Shown here: piece after piece, positions 1-10,244 of the stretch
Numbering within the stretch: position 1 is the stretch's first letter
Layout: the number at the start of each line of letters is the position of its first letter
Origin: Phytophthora sp. 'mugwort'
Lineage: Eukaryota; Oomycota; Peronosporomycetes; Peronosporales; Peronosporaceae
Length of the DNA: 64,000 bases
Reading direction: 5' to 3'
Assembly (NCBI GenBank): GCA_033558025.1
Contig: JAUCEF010000005.1
Span: forward strand, 806,001-870,000
Notes under the pieces: model-generated
The model's database searches: none
What the model was told of the DNA's origin: nothing
What the model saw: only the letters and a program-made list of their open reading frames with translations
Translations under genes and position numbers: made by a program

Positions 1-1778
1 GGCTCTAGCACACCTCGACCATGCAGCAATTTCCAAGAGTGACGAAGCTTGACACGGCAGATTGTAAGCGTCTCCACCGACAATTGCTGATACACTTCTT
101 CAAACATTGGCATAATGGCCTCAGCGTCGCGAGGACCGAGTGTCTTCCGTACATCTAATAGGAACGTCTCTCCAAAAGTAGCGCGGTTCGGTCGCCACGC
201 CAGCTTGTACTTCAAGAAGCGAGTAAAGAACATGTGATACTTGCGGTCATCCAGCACCGACACGATGTTCCAAGCCGTCGTAATCACCTTCTCGTGCTGC
301 TCTGAAGTCAGTTTTTTTGATACCGATTCCGTCGGTTCCACTTGATCAATGTCATGAATCAAAATGTGACCAACACGCATGCGCGTCTCGAGCAGAGCAC
401 GAATGATGGCCTCATTTCGCATCTGGTGGTGCTGCAGAGCCGACGTAGCAATTTCCGAGTCGAAATCCTCGTACGTGGCATTGTCGCCAGAAAGGAACGG
501 CACCAAGTCCGACAAAACCTGCTCATGGTAAGTGTCTGGGAATGCAGTTTGAATGTTGCACACCATCTCCTGAAAAATCTTGCGGTGCAGCTTGGACGTC
601 TTGACCGACGCTAGCATTGCCACGAGCATCTTTGAGATGGTCTCATTCGGTAGCTCGCTCTTCATAAAGTTCACAATACTCTGCGTCTGTGACAATAACA
701 TGCGAAAGTCAATGCGGTCGTTTTCCAGGTTGAATTCCTCCCATTCGGCGTCAACCGCGTCGATGTCCTCCTCGTCATCTTTTACAGGCTCCAATCCCAA
801 CATGTCTGCGTAATGCGAGTATCCCTCCATGTCGAGCACCTTTCGAAAGTCGGCCTTGACTTGCCATAAGCTCGACTTGGGTCCACGACTAAAGCCCGCC
901 GCCGGTCGTTGCATGAGCTTGAGCGAGTTCAAACACGCCAGACGACAGTAGCAGAATACGATGCTCACAAACTTGGGATCAGCCACTAAATCCGGATGCA
1001 ATCCCATGATCTTAGGTACGACGAAGTCATCGCTCGAGGCTACAAGAGCTTCTTCCTCGACTTGAGTACTCATGTCTTTGCTTTCCTCAATGGTGTCGGC
1101 ATCACCAATTCGCGAGTTGACCTCGAGCATGTCAATGACGTCGTCTCTGCCCTGCAAGAACGCCAGCATATAATCATATTCTCTCTTGTTGTTCGGTCCG
1201 AAGCGCGTCTCTAGCGAGCGCAGAAACTGCTTTCTGGACAGACCCGTGACGCGCGGCAGCGTCGCGTACTGCGCGATGCGGTGGATGACCTTGCCGATCT
1301 CCAGTTCCGACATGGAGTGGCGCAGCACAGCCATGATCCGCTCGGCTTTTTCGGTGGCCTCGGCTCTTGACTCTTCGCGGATGCCGTCTTCCTCATGCTC
1401 GTGTAGCATCTGGTACTCGGTGCGCTCCTTGAGCTCCGCTTCGCTGATGGGGAAGCCGATGCGCTGCGCCGTGAACTCAATGTCCTGATCGTGTTGCTGC
1501 TGCTCATCGTCCTGGCACGAGGCCAAGAATTGCATCGTCTCGGGCTGCCTGGGGCCGCTAATTTCGTAATGGAAACCATTGGTGGCGCCGTTAACGTGCG
1601 GCGCAGACGCGTCTGCGGGTTCCGAGGCGGTAGGCGGCGCCACGGAGCCGCCCAGAGGATGCTTCGCGAGGTCTGCGGCGTCGCTGAAGACGCGAGCGAA
1701 GAGCTGCAGACGCTGATGGCGCGCGCTCGGAGCGCACAGATGCCGCAACGCCAGCCGAGTTGGATGCAGCACGCGCAT
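1..1778 (-). CDS. Hypothetical protein with mitochondrial-type presequence (3' end beyond window)
   Basis: An uninterrupted reading frame of about 592 codons starts at the ATG at 1776-1778 and continues past the left edge, so the C-terminus is missing. The first 40 residues are rich in Arg, Leu and Ala with almost no acidic residues (it opens MRVLHPTRLALRHL), which fits a mitochondrial presequence. The rest is acidic and looks mainly helical, with an acidic patch (DDEEDIDAVDAEWEE) near the middle. I recognise no catalytic motif or named domain. Codon use is host-like and no frame break is visible. It is divergent from the SPATA4-like gene across a 322-bp gap. Function is unknown; mitochondrial import is inference from the N-terminus alone. 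Confidence 0.72.
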   Translation of the reverse strand, partial: MRVLHPTRLALRHLCAPSARHQRLQLFARVFSDAADLAKHPLGGSVAPPTASEPADASAPHVNGATNGFHYEISGPRQPETMQFLASCQDDEQQQHDQDIEFTAQRIGFPISEAELKERTEYQMLHEHEEDGIREESRAEATEKAERIMAVLRHSMSELEIGKVIHRIAQYATLPRVTGLSRKQFLRSLETRFGPNNKREYDYMLAFLQGRDDVIDMLEVNSRIGDADTIEESKDMSTQVEEEALVASSDDFVVPKIMGLHPDLVADPKFVSIVFCYCRLACLNSLKLMQRPAAGFSRGPKSSLWQVKADFRKVLDMEGYSHYADMLGLEPVKDDEEDIDAVDAEWEEFNLENDRIDFRMLLSQTQSIVNFMKSELPNETISKMLVAMLASVKTSKLHRKIFQEMVCNIQTAFPDTYHEQVLSDLVPFLSGDNATYEDFDSEIATSALQHHQMRNEAIIRALLETRMRVGHILIHDIDQVEPTESVSKKLTSEQHEKVITTAWNIVSVLDDRKYHMFFTRFLKYKLAWRPNRATFGETFLLDVRKTLGPRDAEAIMPMFEEVYQQLSVETLTICRVKLRHSWKLLHGRGVLE

Positions 1779-2100
1779 GGTGTGGGGTGGGCAGGCTGAA
1801 GAGCTACGTTGGCCAATGATGGAGGAAAGCTGTGGCTCGGTAACGAGGACCTATTGTAAAAACTAGGTGGTGTCTGACACGCTAAGTATGATAGAGGACA
1901 GGCCGTGCATCACCACCCCATTTTGCAACCATGAATTTCTTAATTCAAGAAATTTTCAAAAATCTTAAAATTTGTTTACTTTCTTGAACTTATTTTTTCG
2001 CTACGGGGATAAATTAAAATATTGCTAAAGTATGTTTCTAAGTGGCTATGCCTGGAACCGTCATCTCCGATCTTGAAGCGGCACAGTGAAGAAGGCAGCA
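1779..2100. promoter_or_regulatory. Divergent intergenic region, shared promoter
   Basis: These 322 bp separate two head-to-head start codons. The central part (about 1920-2030) is distinctly AT-rich with short A/T runs, unlike the GC-balanced coding DNA on each side. No exact oomycete Inr was found, so the two transcription starts cannot be placed. Confidence 0.4.
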
Positions 2101-4789
2101 ATGGCGGACGCCGACACCAAGAGCAACAAGCTGAACCGCGAGCTGCTACGCTGGATTCAGAGCCTAGACTTGGCCTACTCCATCAAGAACGTCAAGCGGT
2201 GCGTGTGGCCTCGATGCCTATCGTTTTTTTTTTTTTTAATAGTCGCTCTGACCGTAGCTGCTGGTGCTCAGAGACTTTGCTAATGGGTTCCTCGTAGCCG
2301 AGATCCTATCTCGCTACTACGACAAGGACATTAGTATGCATTCGTATGACAATGGCATCGGTATGAAGGTCAAGAAGGACAACTGGGACCAGTTGGTCAG
2401 GCTCTTCGCGCGCTTCACAGACCTAGAGCCACTGACTAGCAAGGGCGACATTGACGCCATCATCCACTGCCAGAACGGAGCAGCCGTCGCGTTCCTTACA
2501 AAACTCTATCAGTGCTTGACCAAGCGCACTATCCAACCCACGACCGTAGCTCAGCCTCCTACGACTGGACAAGGGAACTTGACAGCCCCAGCAAGTATCG
2601 CCAAGAGCTTGGACACAGTCGAAGAGATCCCTCCGTATGCCAAACCCACCAACTCGGCGTTTATTCGAGACAAGATGCGCGAGCCGGAGATCGCAGAGAC
2701 ACGAGATCAGACGCAACTAACTCGCAAGGTGCGTGACATCCACTCGCAGCACGAGGAGACGCAGCAGCTTGAACGATTGATGGCAGACACACCAGACCAT
2801 CGCTATCCAGCGCTTCGCAGTGCCAACAAAGCCACAGTGTTACGCGGCGCTACGAAACCTGTTCGAAACGATGATAGCGACCCCGTGCTAATGACGCAGC
2901 AGATCGTGCGCGAGGTGCAAATCAAAACGATTAACCAGAAAGGGCTCGAAAAACTACGCGCCACGCGAGAAGCCAAGGAGAGTGAGTCGCTGGGCTCTTC
3001 AGGATCGAGTGGTCTTCTAGGAGATGCACGTGGTGGTGTGGCTTCCTTTGATTCACGCAGCATGAATGGGGGTGGCAACAGTAACCCGGAACTTGTTCAG
3101 AGATGTCGGCCCCTGGATCTACTGAACGAAATGGTGGCACGCAAACTCGCCAGTATGGGTCTGACAATGAAGCCTCGTGGAGGTAAAGACAAATTCGAAA
3201 ACTTTGTGGATAACGCGTACGAAGGTCACATTTTGGGGGAACACGAGTGTACTCAGGTGCTTCGAGGACTTCAAGAGGAAGCTGAAGTGCTTGCTTTGGC
3301 TTTTCTGGACTTCCCACGAGACTTTTGGAAGTTTGTCGGCCTCGTGTATCTTTTCCTGGCAGAGCACGACGAAGCTCATGTTTTCTTCCGAGCCACAACA
3401 GATTTATTTGTGGTATTGGGACAACAATGCGTTCGTCGTGATGGTACAGCAGCTTCACTCCTCATGCCTGAGTTCTTGCTCCCAAAATTCACGACAATTC
3501 TCAGTCGATATGCCAACAAAAGAGCGTCACTGCTTCGAATACTTTACGCCTTCTTGCCCCATACGGTACTGGCTCATATCCAAGCTATCAAGCACTTACG
3601 CGAGGCAATGGATGACGAAATTCCGCTCTTTATTCACATGCTTACGATCTTGATTGGCATGGAGAATGAGCTTGATGAAACTCTTGTGGACCTTTATCAC
3701 TACTATTGCTGCATCGGACTCGAGAGTCCGTGCGAGAAACTGCGTGCTGCCTGCTTGTCGATGCTGGTTCCGTTCTTAAACTATGACGTGAACTTGGTCG
3801 TGGATCTATTGCCACGTTTGACTCAACTCTCGTCTCGACACGCGTGGTGGGAAGTGAAAGCTCAACTTGTTATTGTTGCATCAGCTTTTTTATGTGTGAT
3901 ATCAACACATCGATTAAAGAATCAAGAGGGAACAAATGACAGCGTTGGGGTTCCAGATGAACCTACGCAAGATTTTACAGAGCAGATCGAGTTGTGTCTG
4001 ACTATCATCGAACGAGAGTTCCATCCAGAAGTAAGTCTCAATTTGAGGCGCGTGGGGTTATCGTGTCTCGCCAGCAATCTTGAACAATATCAGGAGCTCG
4101 TTCCGCTATACGTAGACGTGTTACGGAGTCTTCCTGTGGCTGTGCGTCACGCGATGATCACCCCGAGCACAGGAAACTCGACTAAAGTTGCGCTTGAAGG
4201 AGACGAAGGAGCACATGAAGACACGAAACTATTGACTGTGATTGAGCGCCAGTTGCCTGTCCGAGGTGCTTCTGGAGCAACTTATCGCCTCCTGCCGTTG
4301 GCAGCAAATTGGGACTCGGTCGCTATTGCTAAGCAAGTTTTTTACGAGCAAAAGAACCGCGGGTCGGTCGATTCGGATGTTTTCTTTGTATTGGCGACTT
4401 GCTATGAGCAGTTATTGCACACAGAACAGCAAGTGAACCTGAGAATGCTGTATGACCAAATGAAAGACTGCGTGGTTCTAGGCTTAACAAGTGTCAGCAC
4501 ATGCGAGCTTAGCGTCCGCATCGTTAAAGTTGCTCTAGTGGCTTTGGATAGCATTGGAACTGATGTGTTCCAGCATGTCGCGCTTCTTGAAACACTGGGG
4601 AAGCTCGTGACGACGAACCGTGAGGATATTCGCCAGCAAATGGTAGTGAGGATGCTACACGATGCACAGGTCCTGGGACCTGTGTGGGTGGAGCGGGTTG
4701 CGCGCTGTGTGAACAATGTCCGATCCAAATGTGACGCAGACGCATTCAAGTCTTCACTCTTCTCGAGTGCGTTTGAACTTGACATCTAG
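2101..4789 (+). CDS. Calponin-homology (CH_2, SPATA4/SPEF1-type) protein with long helical C-terminus
   Basis: Two exons, 2101-2198 and 2272-4789, are joined across a 73-bp GT-AG intron with a long T-run before the acceptor; the product is 871 residues. The start is the ATG at 2101. The splice joins SIKNVKR to DFANGFLVAEIL, restoring the typical CH_2 core (Asp-Phe-x-x-Gly-x-Leu-Val-Ala-Glu), so residues about 10-110 form the microtubule/axoneme-associated CH domain of the SPATA4/SPEF1 group. Residues 110-280 are polar linker; residues about 290-870 read as serial amphipathic helices, possibly ARM/HEAT-like. Animal SPATA4 is about 300 residues, so this is far longer. A role in the flagella of zoospores is inference from the family. 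Confidence 0.85.
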
Positions 4790-4993
4790 GAAGATAACAC
4801 GATGAGAGCAAGTGATTCTCTTTACCTTCCTGAACAGAGATAATAGCTTGTCTTTCCATTGATACCACACGCTATTCTAAGTCGACAAGAAAGTTCGCAA
4901 TCGCTCTCAGGCAACACCGACAATGCAACTGCGTAAATGCCGAAGAAAATCCTGCAGCATTTGCTCACCAAAGTCACCACCCACTCTATCAGC

Positions 4994-5975
4994 TTACGTC
5001 GCTCTGATCGTCACAGCGGCCTTCGTGTATGAGCAGACGGGGGCATCAGCGCCGTTGCCAACCTTCTTAGGAGTAGCACCTCCGTTAAAACGCGTGCACA
5101 CAGGATAACTGGCGCTTGACGTTTTAATGGTAGCCTTGGAAATCGTTCCTCGGTCATTGTAGTTTGCGTTCACACGAATAAGCTCCGCAGTCGGGTTCAC
5201 GCTCACGACCCCGTCGATAATGATCCCACGCTTCACGGGGCCGCACGAGCCACAGGACTCAAAGAGCCTGCCCGAGTTCTCCATGTAGAACCCGCCACTG
5301 ATAACGATCGTGCCCGAGGCTTGGCCAAAAATGACACGATGGGGCACGTTCCGAGCCCCTCCTCCCGTAATGGTCGTGATACCTGTGCCTGAGTTCACGT
5401 GCAGAGCTCCCTGCACTGAATCCTTGAACCACACGTTCACCAGCGCGCAGTTGTGCGTCTCGCAAAAGACGCCGCCACCACCAGCGATGATGACATTACT
5501 GAGCGTTCCGCCAGCCTGCACGACGAACACGGCGTTCGCCCTGGTCATCTTCACACCTGATTTGTACGCCACATTACTGCGCTTGTAGGTTTTCATGCCG
5601 CCATTGAACGGTGTGGCAGGACCCACCGTCCGGGGCCTCGTAAGAGGAACCATCCCCTTTGAAGTTGGCCACAACCCGATCGAACGCTCCTCACTCTCCG
5701 CCTTCACCTCACCTGGAGAGTAGTTATCCGCCCAAAGCGCCGTGTCCACCTGTGTTTCAGCCAATTTGCGGCTCTCTCCAGCTAGTTCGAGGCTGTCGAA
5801 GCTCACACCCTCGCTCACTTCATGCATTTCCATCGCTATTCCGAGCACAACGACACGGCAACACAAACAAACCTCGTTAACTGTGCTCCTCCGGCTTTCA
5901 TGGCAAAGACTTTAGCTCTGTACCTTGAGCGGCGAGCGCGCTGCTAGCCAGAAGCAGTGCAAGTAGCCGCATCAT
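4994..5975 (-). CDS. Secreted pectate lyase, polysaccharide lyase family 3
   Basis: Exon 1 (5975-5924) encodes a classical signal peptide starting MMRLLALLLASSALAA. An 88-bp GT-AG intron (5923-5836) follows, then exon 2 (5835-4994, stop TAA); total 297 residues. The mature part is a Gly/Val/Ile-rich parallel beta-helix sequence with the PL3 pattern: an asparagine-rich ladder, paired cysteines (CETHNC, ESCGSCG) and a conserved stretch around VKRGIIIDGV. PL3 enzymes cleave polygalacturonate by Ca-dependent beta-elimination in plant cell walls; oomycete plant pathogens carry expanded sets. The intron falls just after the signal peptide, so reading exon 2 alone would miss secretion. The start has two adjacent ATGs (5975, 5972). 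Confidence 0.9.
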
Positions 5976-6323
5976 GGTATGTGGTCGAAGTCCTTGTGCG
6001 TCGTGTGTGGAGCTCTTCCGTCGCTTGCCAAGTGCGCGACACTGGCGCCCTCTCTGGAACAAGACTTAGTGGCAGAAAGGAAATTGCCGCAAATCGGAAG
6101 CTTCTGCCTCGAGCACGCAGAGAAAGGGGCGCCGCAAAGGCGAGCCCCTAGCCCAAGCGTCCCCATCCGGGCGGATGATCCGCCCCACGCGTGGAGCTAT
6201 CCTGGTGATGTGCTCGCTGTTACTGCTGAATCGTACTTAACAAATATACATTCGGACTTAGATCATAATATAGCTTCACCTGCATTATCCTAGATTCTAG
6301 GTTACGCATAAAAACTAGTGGCT
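5976..6323. other. Intergenic region between pectate lyase and nucleotidyltransferase genes
   Basis: This 348-bp divergent gap contains both promoters. The half near the nucleotidyltransferase gene (6220-6320) is AT-rich. Short frames across it are GC-rich antisense artefacts. No further feature was recognised. Confidence 0.4.
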
Positions 6324-7715
6324 ATGCGGCATGGGAAGCGCTCGACGGTGAGCAAGCCACTGCATGCGTCGGGCATTCGGCCCGCAGGCGCCGCGACCAA
6401 TTGGGACAAAGCCAGAGATGCTCGTAGTGCTCGTACACGCCGCAAAAAGCAGACGCGCGGTGAACGCGGAGGGGTTGTAGGCTCTAAAAAGGTTCAGAAG
6501 ACACGCGAGGTGAGACGCACAAGAGGCCGCAAGGGTAAAGCGGGTAATATTCATGGAGAAGCTGCAGCATCCAGTCGCGAGACGTCGATGGACGTGGAGC
6601 TGAGGACGTTTGCAGCGAGAATGGCGCTGTCTCCGCAGGAGAGGCAGCTGCGCATGAGGGTCTTCGAGGACGTGCGCGACCTCATCTCGTCGGCATTCCA
6701 GGACGCGACCGTGCAGCTCTACGGGTCATCCAGTACGGGGCTGGATACGTTTCGGAGCGATTTAGACATCACTGTGGGGAATATTACACTATCGTCGTCG
6801 GAGTCGATGCCGTCGGTCATGATGATGGATGACGAGGGTGAAGAGGAACATGCTCAAGAGCAGCAGGGAGAGGCTGATAGAGGAGAGAGGAACCGCGAGA
6901 GGGTACCCGAATTGGTACAAGAGGAGGAAGAAGAAGAATCCTCGTTCTCACTAAACTTGGCGCTGCCTATAGGCACCGTTGCCTCGGAGGACAATGCGGA
7001 CATCACGCGTCGTGTGCAGCCCACAACAGCTTCCCACTGGAACCCAACACTTCGCAGACGGAAACTCCGCGTTCTCCGCGCGCTGCAGTTTTTGTTAAAG
7101 TCTCAAAGACCTCATTTCCAGGTAAAGTGTTTGCATAAGGCCAAGATCCCCATCCTCATGGTGCTGGACACGACGACCAAGCTGTCGATTGATATCGGTG
7201 TTAATCGGGAGTTGTTTGAGGCCAGTGAGCACGGACGCTCCACGTCCCTTGCACAAAAGCTTCAGGACACATTGGGAGCGCCGTTTACGACCATGGTCAT
7301 GTTCCTGAAGGAGTTTTTGCACCAGTTCGAGCTGGATAAGCCTTTCACTGGCGGACTGGGCAGCTTTCGGCTGTACATGATGATAGCGTACATCTTTCAA
7401 CGCAACGGCTCGAAGCGCAAGAACAAGCCGCAGTTGCCGGTGTCGACCCTTCTGCTGGCTTTCTTTGAGCTGTTTGGCAACAAAAAGCAGCCCAATTTCC
7501 TGCACGAGGACACGCAGCTACCGCTTCCTCTAGGAGCTGGCGGCCACATGGATTTTGGTGGAGTCTTCCGCATTGACGACTGTGTTGAAACGTTTGCAAT
7601 GGCATTCGACATCTTGAGCTCTACGGGAAATATCGGGTCCATTATTTATGAGGAACGCCTTGAGAAGGACCGCAATAAATGTCAGAAAAATACCGAACAG
7701 CCTACCGGTATGTAG
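6324..7715 (+). CDS. TRF4/PAPD5-type non-canonical poly(A) polymerase
   Basis: A single exon of 463 residues starting at ATG 6324. The N-terminal 70 residues are very basic (Arg/Lys/Gly), as expected for nuclear or nucleolar TRF4-like proteins. The nucleotidyltransferase signature is present (YGSSSTGLDTFRSDLDITV: Gly-Ser, then Asp-x-Asp), and a third acidic residue follows in KLSIDIGVN. The central domain (GGLGSFRLYMMIAYIF) and the PAP-associated domain (FFELFGN, then FGGVFRIDDCVETFAMAFDIL) follow in order. A roughly 80-residue acidic insert between the DxD and the third Asp is longer than usual. TRF4 enzymes add short A-tails to non-coding RNAs for exosome decay, usually in TRAMP. The stop lies one base from the convergent ADAT1 stop. 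Confidence 0.85.
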   Translation: MRHGKRSTVSKPLHASGIRPAGAATNWDKARDARSARTRRKKQTRGERGGVVGSKKVQKTREVRRTRGRKGKAGNIHGEAAASSRETSMDVELRTFAARMALSPQERQLRMRVFEDVRDLISSAFQDATVQLYGSSSTGLDTFRSDLDITVGNITLSSSESMPSVMMMDDEGEEEHAQEQQGEADRGERNRERVPELVQEEEEEESSFSLNLALPIGTVASEDNADITRRVQPTTASHWNPTLRRRKLRVLRALQFLLKSQRPHFQVKCLHKAKIPILMVLDTTTKLSIDIGVNRELFEASEHGRSTSLAQKLQDTLGAPFTTMVMFLKEFLHQFELDKPFTGGLGSFRLYMMIAYIFQRNGSKRKNKPQLPVSTLLLAFFELFGNKKQPNFLHEDTQLPLPLGAGGHMDFGGVFRIDDCVETFAMAFDILSSTGNIGSIIYEERLEKDRNKCQKNTEQPTGM

Positions 7716-7716
7716 G

Positions 7717-9201
7717 TTACAGTTTGAACTGCTTGAACATAGTAGGAACCCCAATCCAATCACTAAAAGCCGCAAAGAATTGCTTGCGCCGAGTGTTGCA
7801 TGCGATGATGACAGCTGTCGATGCCGAAGCTGCAGAGGGTGTTGTCCATGATGCATCTAAAGGAACTGCACGTTTCAGTTCAAGATAGTTGAGGTCCTTT
7901 GTGCTGGCTGAGAGCGTCTTATGGCTGACAAGGTGCTGAAAGGCGCGAAGCATGTTCCTCTTTGCCAGACGTGAAGCCACTCTATCCATGGCAACTTGAT
8001 CCATTTTTGAAGCCTTCTTCGCGCCCTGCTTGAGCCCAGTGGCTGCCACCAGGAACTCGAGCTCGAAGTTGTTGAAAAGCTTGGCTGCGAGCCTGGCTGC
8101 ATCCGTTGGTTTGGATAACGGCTTCTGTTTGTCTCCACTTCGAGTCCAAGAGGATTCCCGAGTTGTCCAATTGATCGCAAGGCTCGATGGAACTCGATTA
8201 AAACTCCGTCGGCAACTGAAGTGGGGAATGTCAGAGACAACACACACTTCACAGAGTAGCCGTGATCCCTCTAACAGTGCATTGCGTTCTTCTAATCGAG
8301 TACACACAGCTCGACGAAGTGCCTGCTCCTGCTTCACCACGGACATCGCTTTGTCATCTTCACTCACGACGATTGAGCTGAGGAAAATTGGCTCAAACCA
8401 CTGCAACAACAACGAACCCTGTAGACCTAGCGCGTTCCACTTGGCCAGTTTGTCGGAGCAGCTCATGGACAACGTCTGCTTACCCAGTGGTAAATCTGAC
8501 CGTCCAGATTTCACACGCGCAATGCCAACAGCTTGGGCAAACTTCTTGTCCAGTGGCGTGTCGTGGTTATCATGAGCATTGATATCTCTTGACCTCTTGT
8601 TATGCACCTTGGCACCCGTCAGACGCAGCTCACTACGCTCTTTCTGGTCCACCCATCCTGTCTCGCCGTCTTTGTTGCTGTTGCCCACTTCCCTCTTAGC
8701 TGCTCGTTGTTGCACCAATTCGTCCACGACATCTTCCCGTAACTCGTAGATAGCAGCGTCTCCACAGGGCGCTTCGCTGATGAAGAGATGTAGCGAATGC
8801 TGCGTCTTGAGCTGTAGGCGATGCGATGTCCGATGCCGCTCGAAAAGCGAGCCCTCGCTCGAGTCCAGCCCGTTTTCTTGCCAGGCGAGCGCCTCGGCGT
8901 ACAAATAACGGAGGAATGCACGTCTGGTCAGCACTTCCGCGTGGCAGTCGTTGACTACGAGGCCGTCGGCGTTCAGGTCGCGTCGGCCGAGACATTTATT
9001 GCCCGTGGCGGCTGCCAGCACTCGGAATTTGTCACCGGGCTCCGCGTCTGAAGTGGCAGAGCAAGGACAGGTCGTGCGCAAAACGATGCCAGACAAGACC
9101 GTACACTCTGAAGGAGGAACCTTCTTCTGGCATTGCGAGTTGCTCTCGAACCACTGCAGCACGGCATGCGCTACGCTGGACGCGATGGCTGGCGTCAGCA
9201 T
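7717..9201 (-). CDS. ADAT1: tRNA-specific adenosine deaminase 1 (A37 of tRNA-Ala)
   Basis: A single exon of 494 residues with the adenosine-deaminase (ADAR/ADAT1) zinc site: HAE at residues 87-89 in NDCHAEVL, where Glu is the catalytic proton shuttle; PCGD at 145-148; and SCSDK with the third zinc Cys at 248. The segment KWNALGLQGSLL is the typical ADAT1/ADAR continuation. A low-complexity insert (residues about 165-230) separates the second and third motifs. The family converts A37 to inosine in eukaryotic tRNA-Ala. The C-terminal part carries a Lys-rich helix bundle and ends LDYFNSYKC-like aromatic residues are not seen. Tail-to-tail with the TRF4-like gene; head-to-tail with TMEM65. Confidence 0.9.
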   Translation of the reverse strand: MLTPAIASSVAHAVLQWFESNSQCQKKVPPSECTVLSGIVLRTTCPCSATSDAEPGDKFRVLAAATGNKCLGRRDLNADGLVVNDCHAEVLTRRAFLRYLYAEALAWQENGLDSSEGSLFERHRTSHRLQLKTQHSLHLFISEAPCGDAAIYELREDVVDELVQQRAAKREVGNSNKDGETGWVDQKERSELRLTGAKVHNKRSRDINAHDNHDTPLDKKFAQAVGIARVKSGRSDLPLGKQTLSMSCSDKLAKWNALGLQGSLLLQWFEPIFLSSIVVSEDDKAMSVVKQEQALRRAVCTRLEERNALLEGSRLLCEVCVVSDIPHFSCRRSFNRVPSSLAINWTTRESSWTRSGDKQKPLSKPTDAARLAAKLFNNFELEFLVAATGLKQGAKKASKMDQVAMDRVASRLAKRNMLRAFQHLVSHKTLSASTKDLNYLELKRAVPLDASWTTPSAASASTAVIIACNTRRKQFFAAFSDWIGVPTMFKQFKL

Positions 9202-9264
9202 CTTTGTGAGTACATGTCATTCATGCGGGTGAACAGAGTGACAATGGATGGATCTGACCGTTTG

Positions 9265-10031
9265 TTACGTGTATTCATTGCTGACACCCACTGCTTCTGA
9301 TGGAACGGAGGTGTCGTCCTTCGGTCTCGTCTCAAGGAAGAGCAGCGGGGCCATACCTAGCAGACAGCCGATAGTCACGCCGATGGTGCTTCCTGCGACC
9401 TTCGCCAGTCGCGTACTCCTCAGCAGCATCTGTAAGAAATGCAGAATGAGCACAATGTTTACAACACGTACAGGACAAAACGTAAATACAGCCATACTTG
9501 CTCATTGGTTAGTGCCGAAACGTGCAGACCGAGACGCGCGCAGAAGTCTTCGATCACGTTGCCGAGCCCCAGCCCTGCGATGTCTGAGATGGTGTTGCCA
9601 ATACCGGCTGCTGCCATAGACGAGATGCCGAGCGACACGCCCAACGTGAGGTCGATGTAGTCGCCGGCAAGAATCATGATGAAGTTGTCCACGAATCCGA
9701 AACCAACGAATGGCAGTCCCACTTGCAACGCCACCATCTTGAGCTCCTGCGTCGTCGGTGGCGTCATAGTTGTAACGGCATTCTCATTCGCTGCGATGGC
9801 TTTTGACGGGCTTTTGCGCACCGCATTCAGCGCCCTGGACAAGTTCCGCGTCGTGGACGGCGACAGCAGCGCGCTTAGCCGCAGCGCAGCTTCGGGGTCC
9901 GTCTTCAGTGTTGTCTCCAGGTCCCGCAGCAGCACCGAATTGTCTGCGCTATTCGCTGGGGGTTTCGAGTGGAAGGCGGCGGCGGCGCGCTTGACGGCGG
10001 CACGGCGTTGAACGAGACGCAGGCCGAGCAT
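9265..10031 (-). CDS. TMEM65: TMEM65-family mitochondrial inner-membrane protein
   Basis: Two exons, 10031-9498 and 9429-9265, flank a 68-bp intron (9497-9430); the product is 232 residues. The splice joins LTNEQ to MLLRSTRLAKVAG, restoring the family's last helix region (GSTIGVTIGCLLGMAPLLF). Earlier helices contain VGFGFVDNFIMILAGDYID and GLGLGNVIEDF, the Gly/Asp-rich core of TMEM65. The N-terminus (MLGLRLVQRRAAVKRAAAAF) is a strong mitochondrial presequence. In animals TMEM65 sits in the inner membrane and has been tied to mitochondrial Na/Ca exchange; transfer of that role to this organism is inference. It is head-to-head with RPIA, start codons 214 bp apart. Confidence 0.88.
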
Positions 10032-10195
10032 GGCGTGCGGCTGGAGCCTGACTACCCGTAGCGACGGAACTTTTAGTCGATTGTAGTGCTAAATATGCAC
10101 TTTTATTGTAAATCGCTATGAGATAGGCAATTCGTTCGTGTTCGTCAGCAGCGTTATCAACCCGCAGTGCGACAGCCAGTCGAGTTCTGATAATA

Positions 10196-10209
10196 TCATT
10201 ACACAATTG
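10196..10209 (+). promoter_or_regulatory. Inr-like core promoter of RPIA
   Basis: TCATTACACAATTG matches the oomycete initiator consensus (TCATTYYNCAWTTT) except at one pyrimidine position and near its 3' end. It lies 36-49 bp before the RPIA start codon, the usual distance for oomycete transcription starts. Confidence 0.5.
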
Positions 10210-10244
10210 CGCATTTGCCGTTTCGCCGCAGATCCGATAACAAC

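Noticed and set aside
1211..1816. 201-codon minus-strand frame
   Set aside because: It overlaps the longer clean minus-strand frame from 1778 in another phase and is low-complexity Arg/Ser/Pro.
4402..4785. Ser/Thr-rich minus-strand frame of 127 codons
   Set aside because: Antisense to the helical C-terminus of the CH-domain protein.
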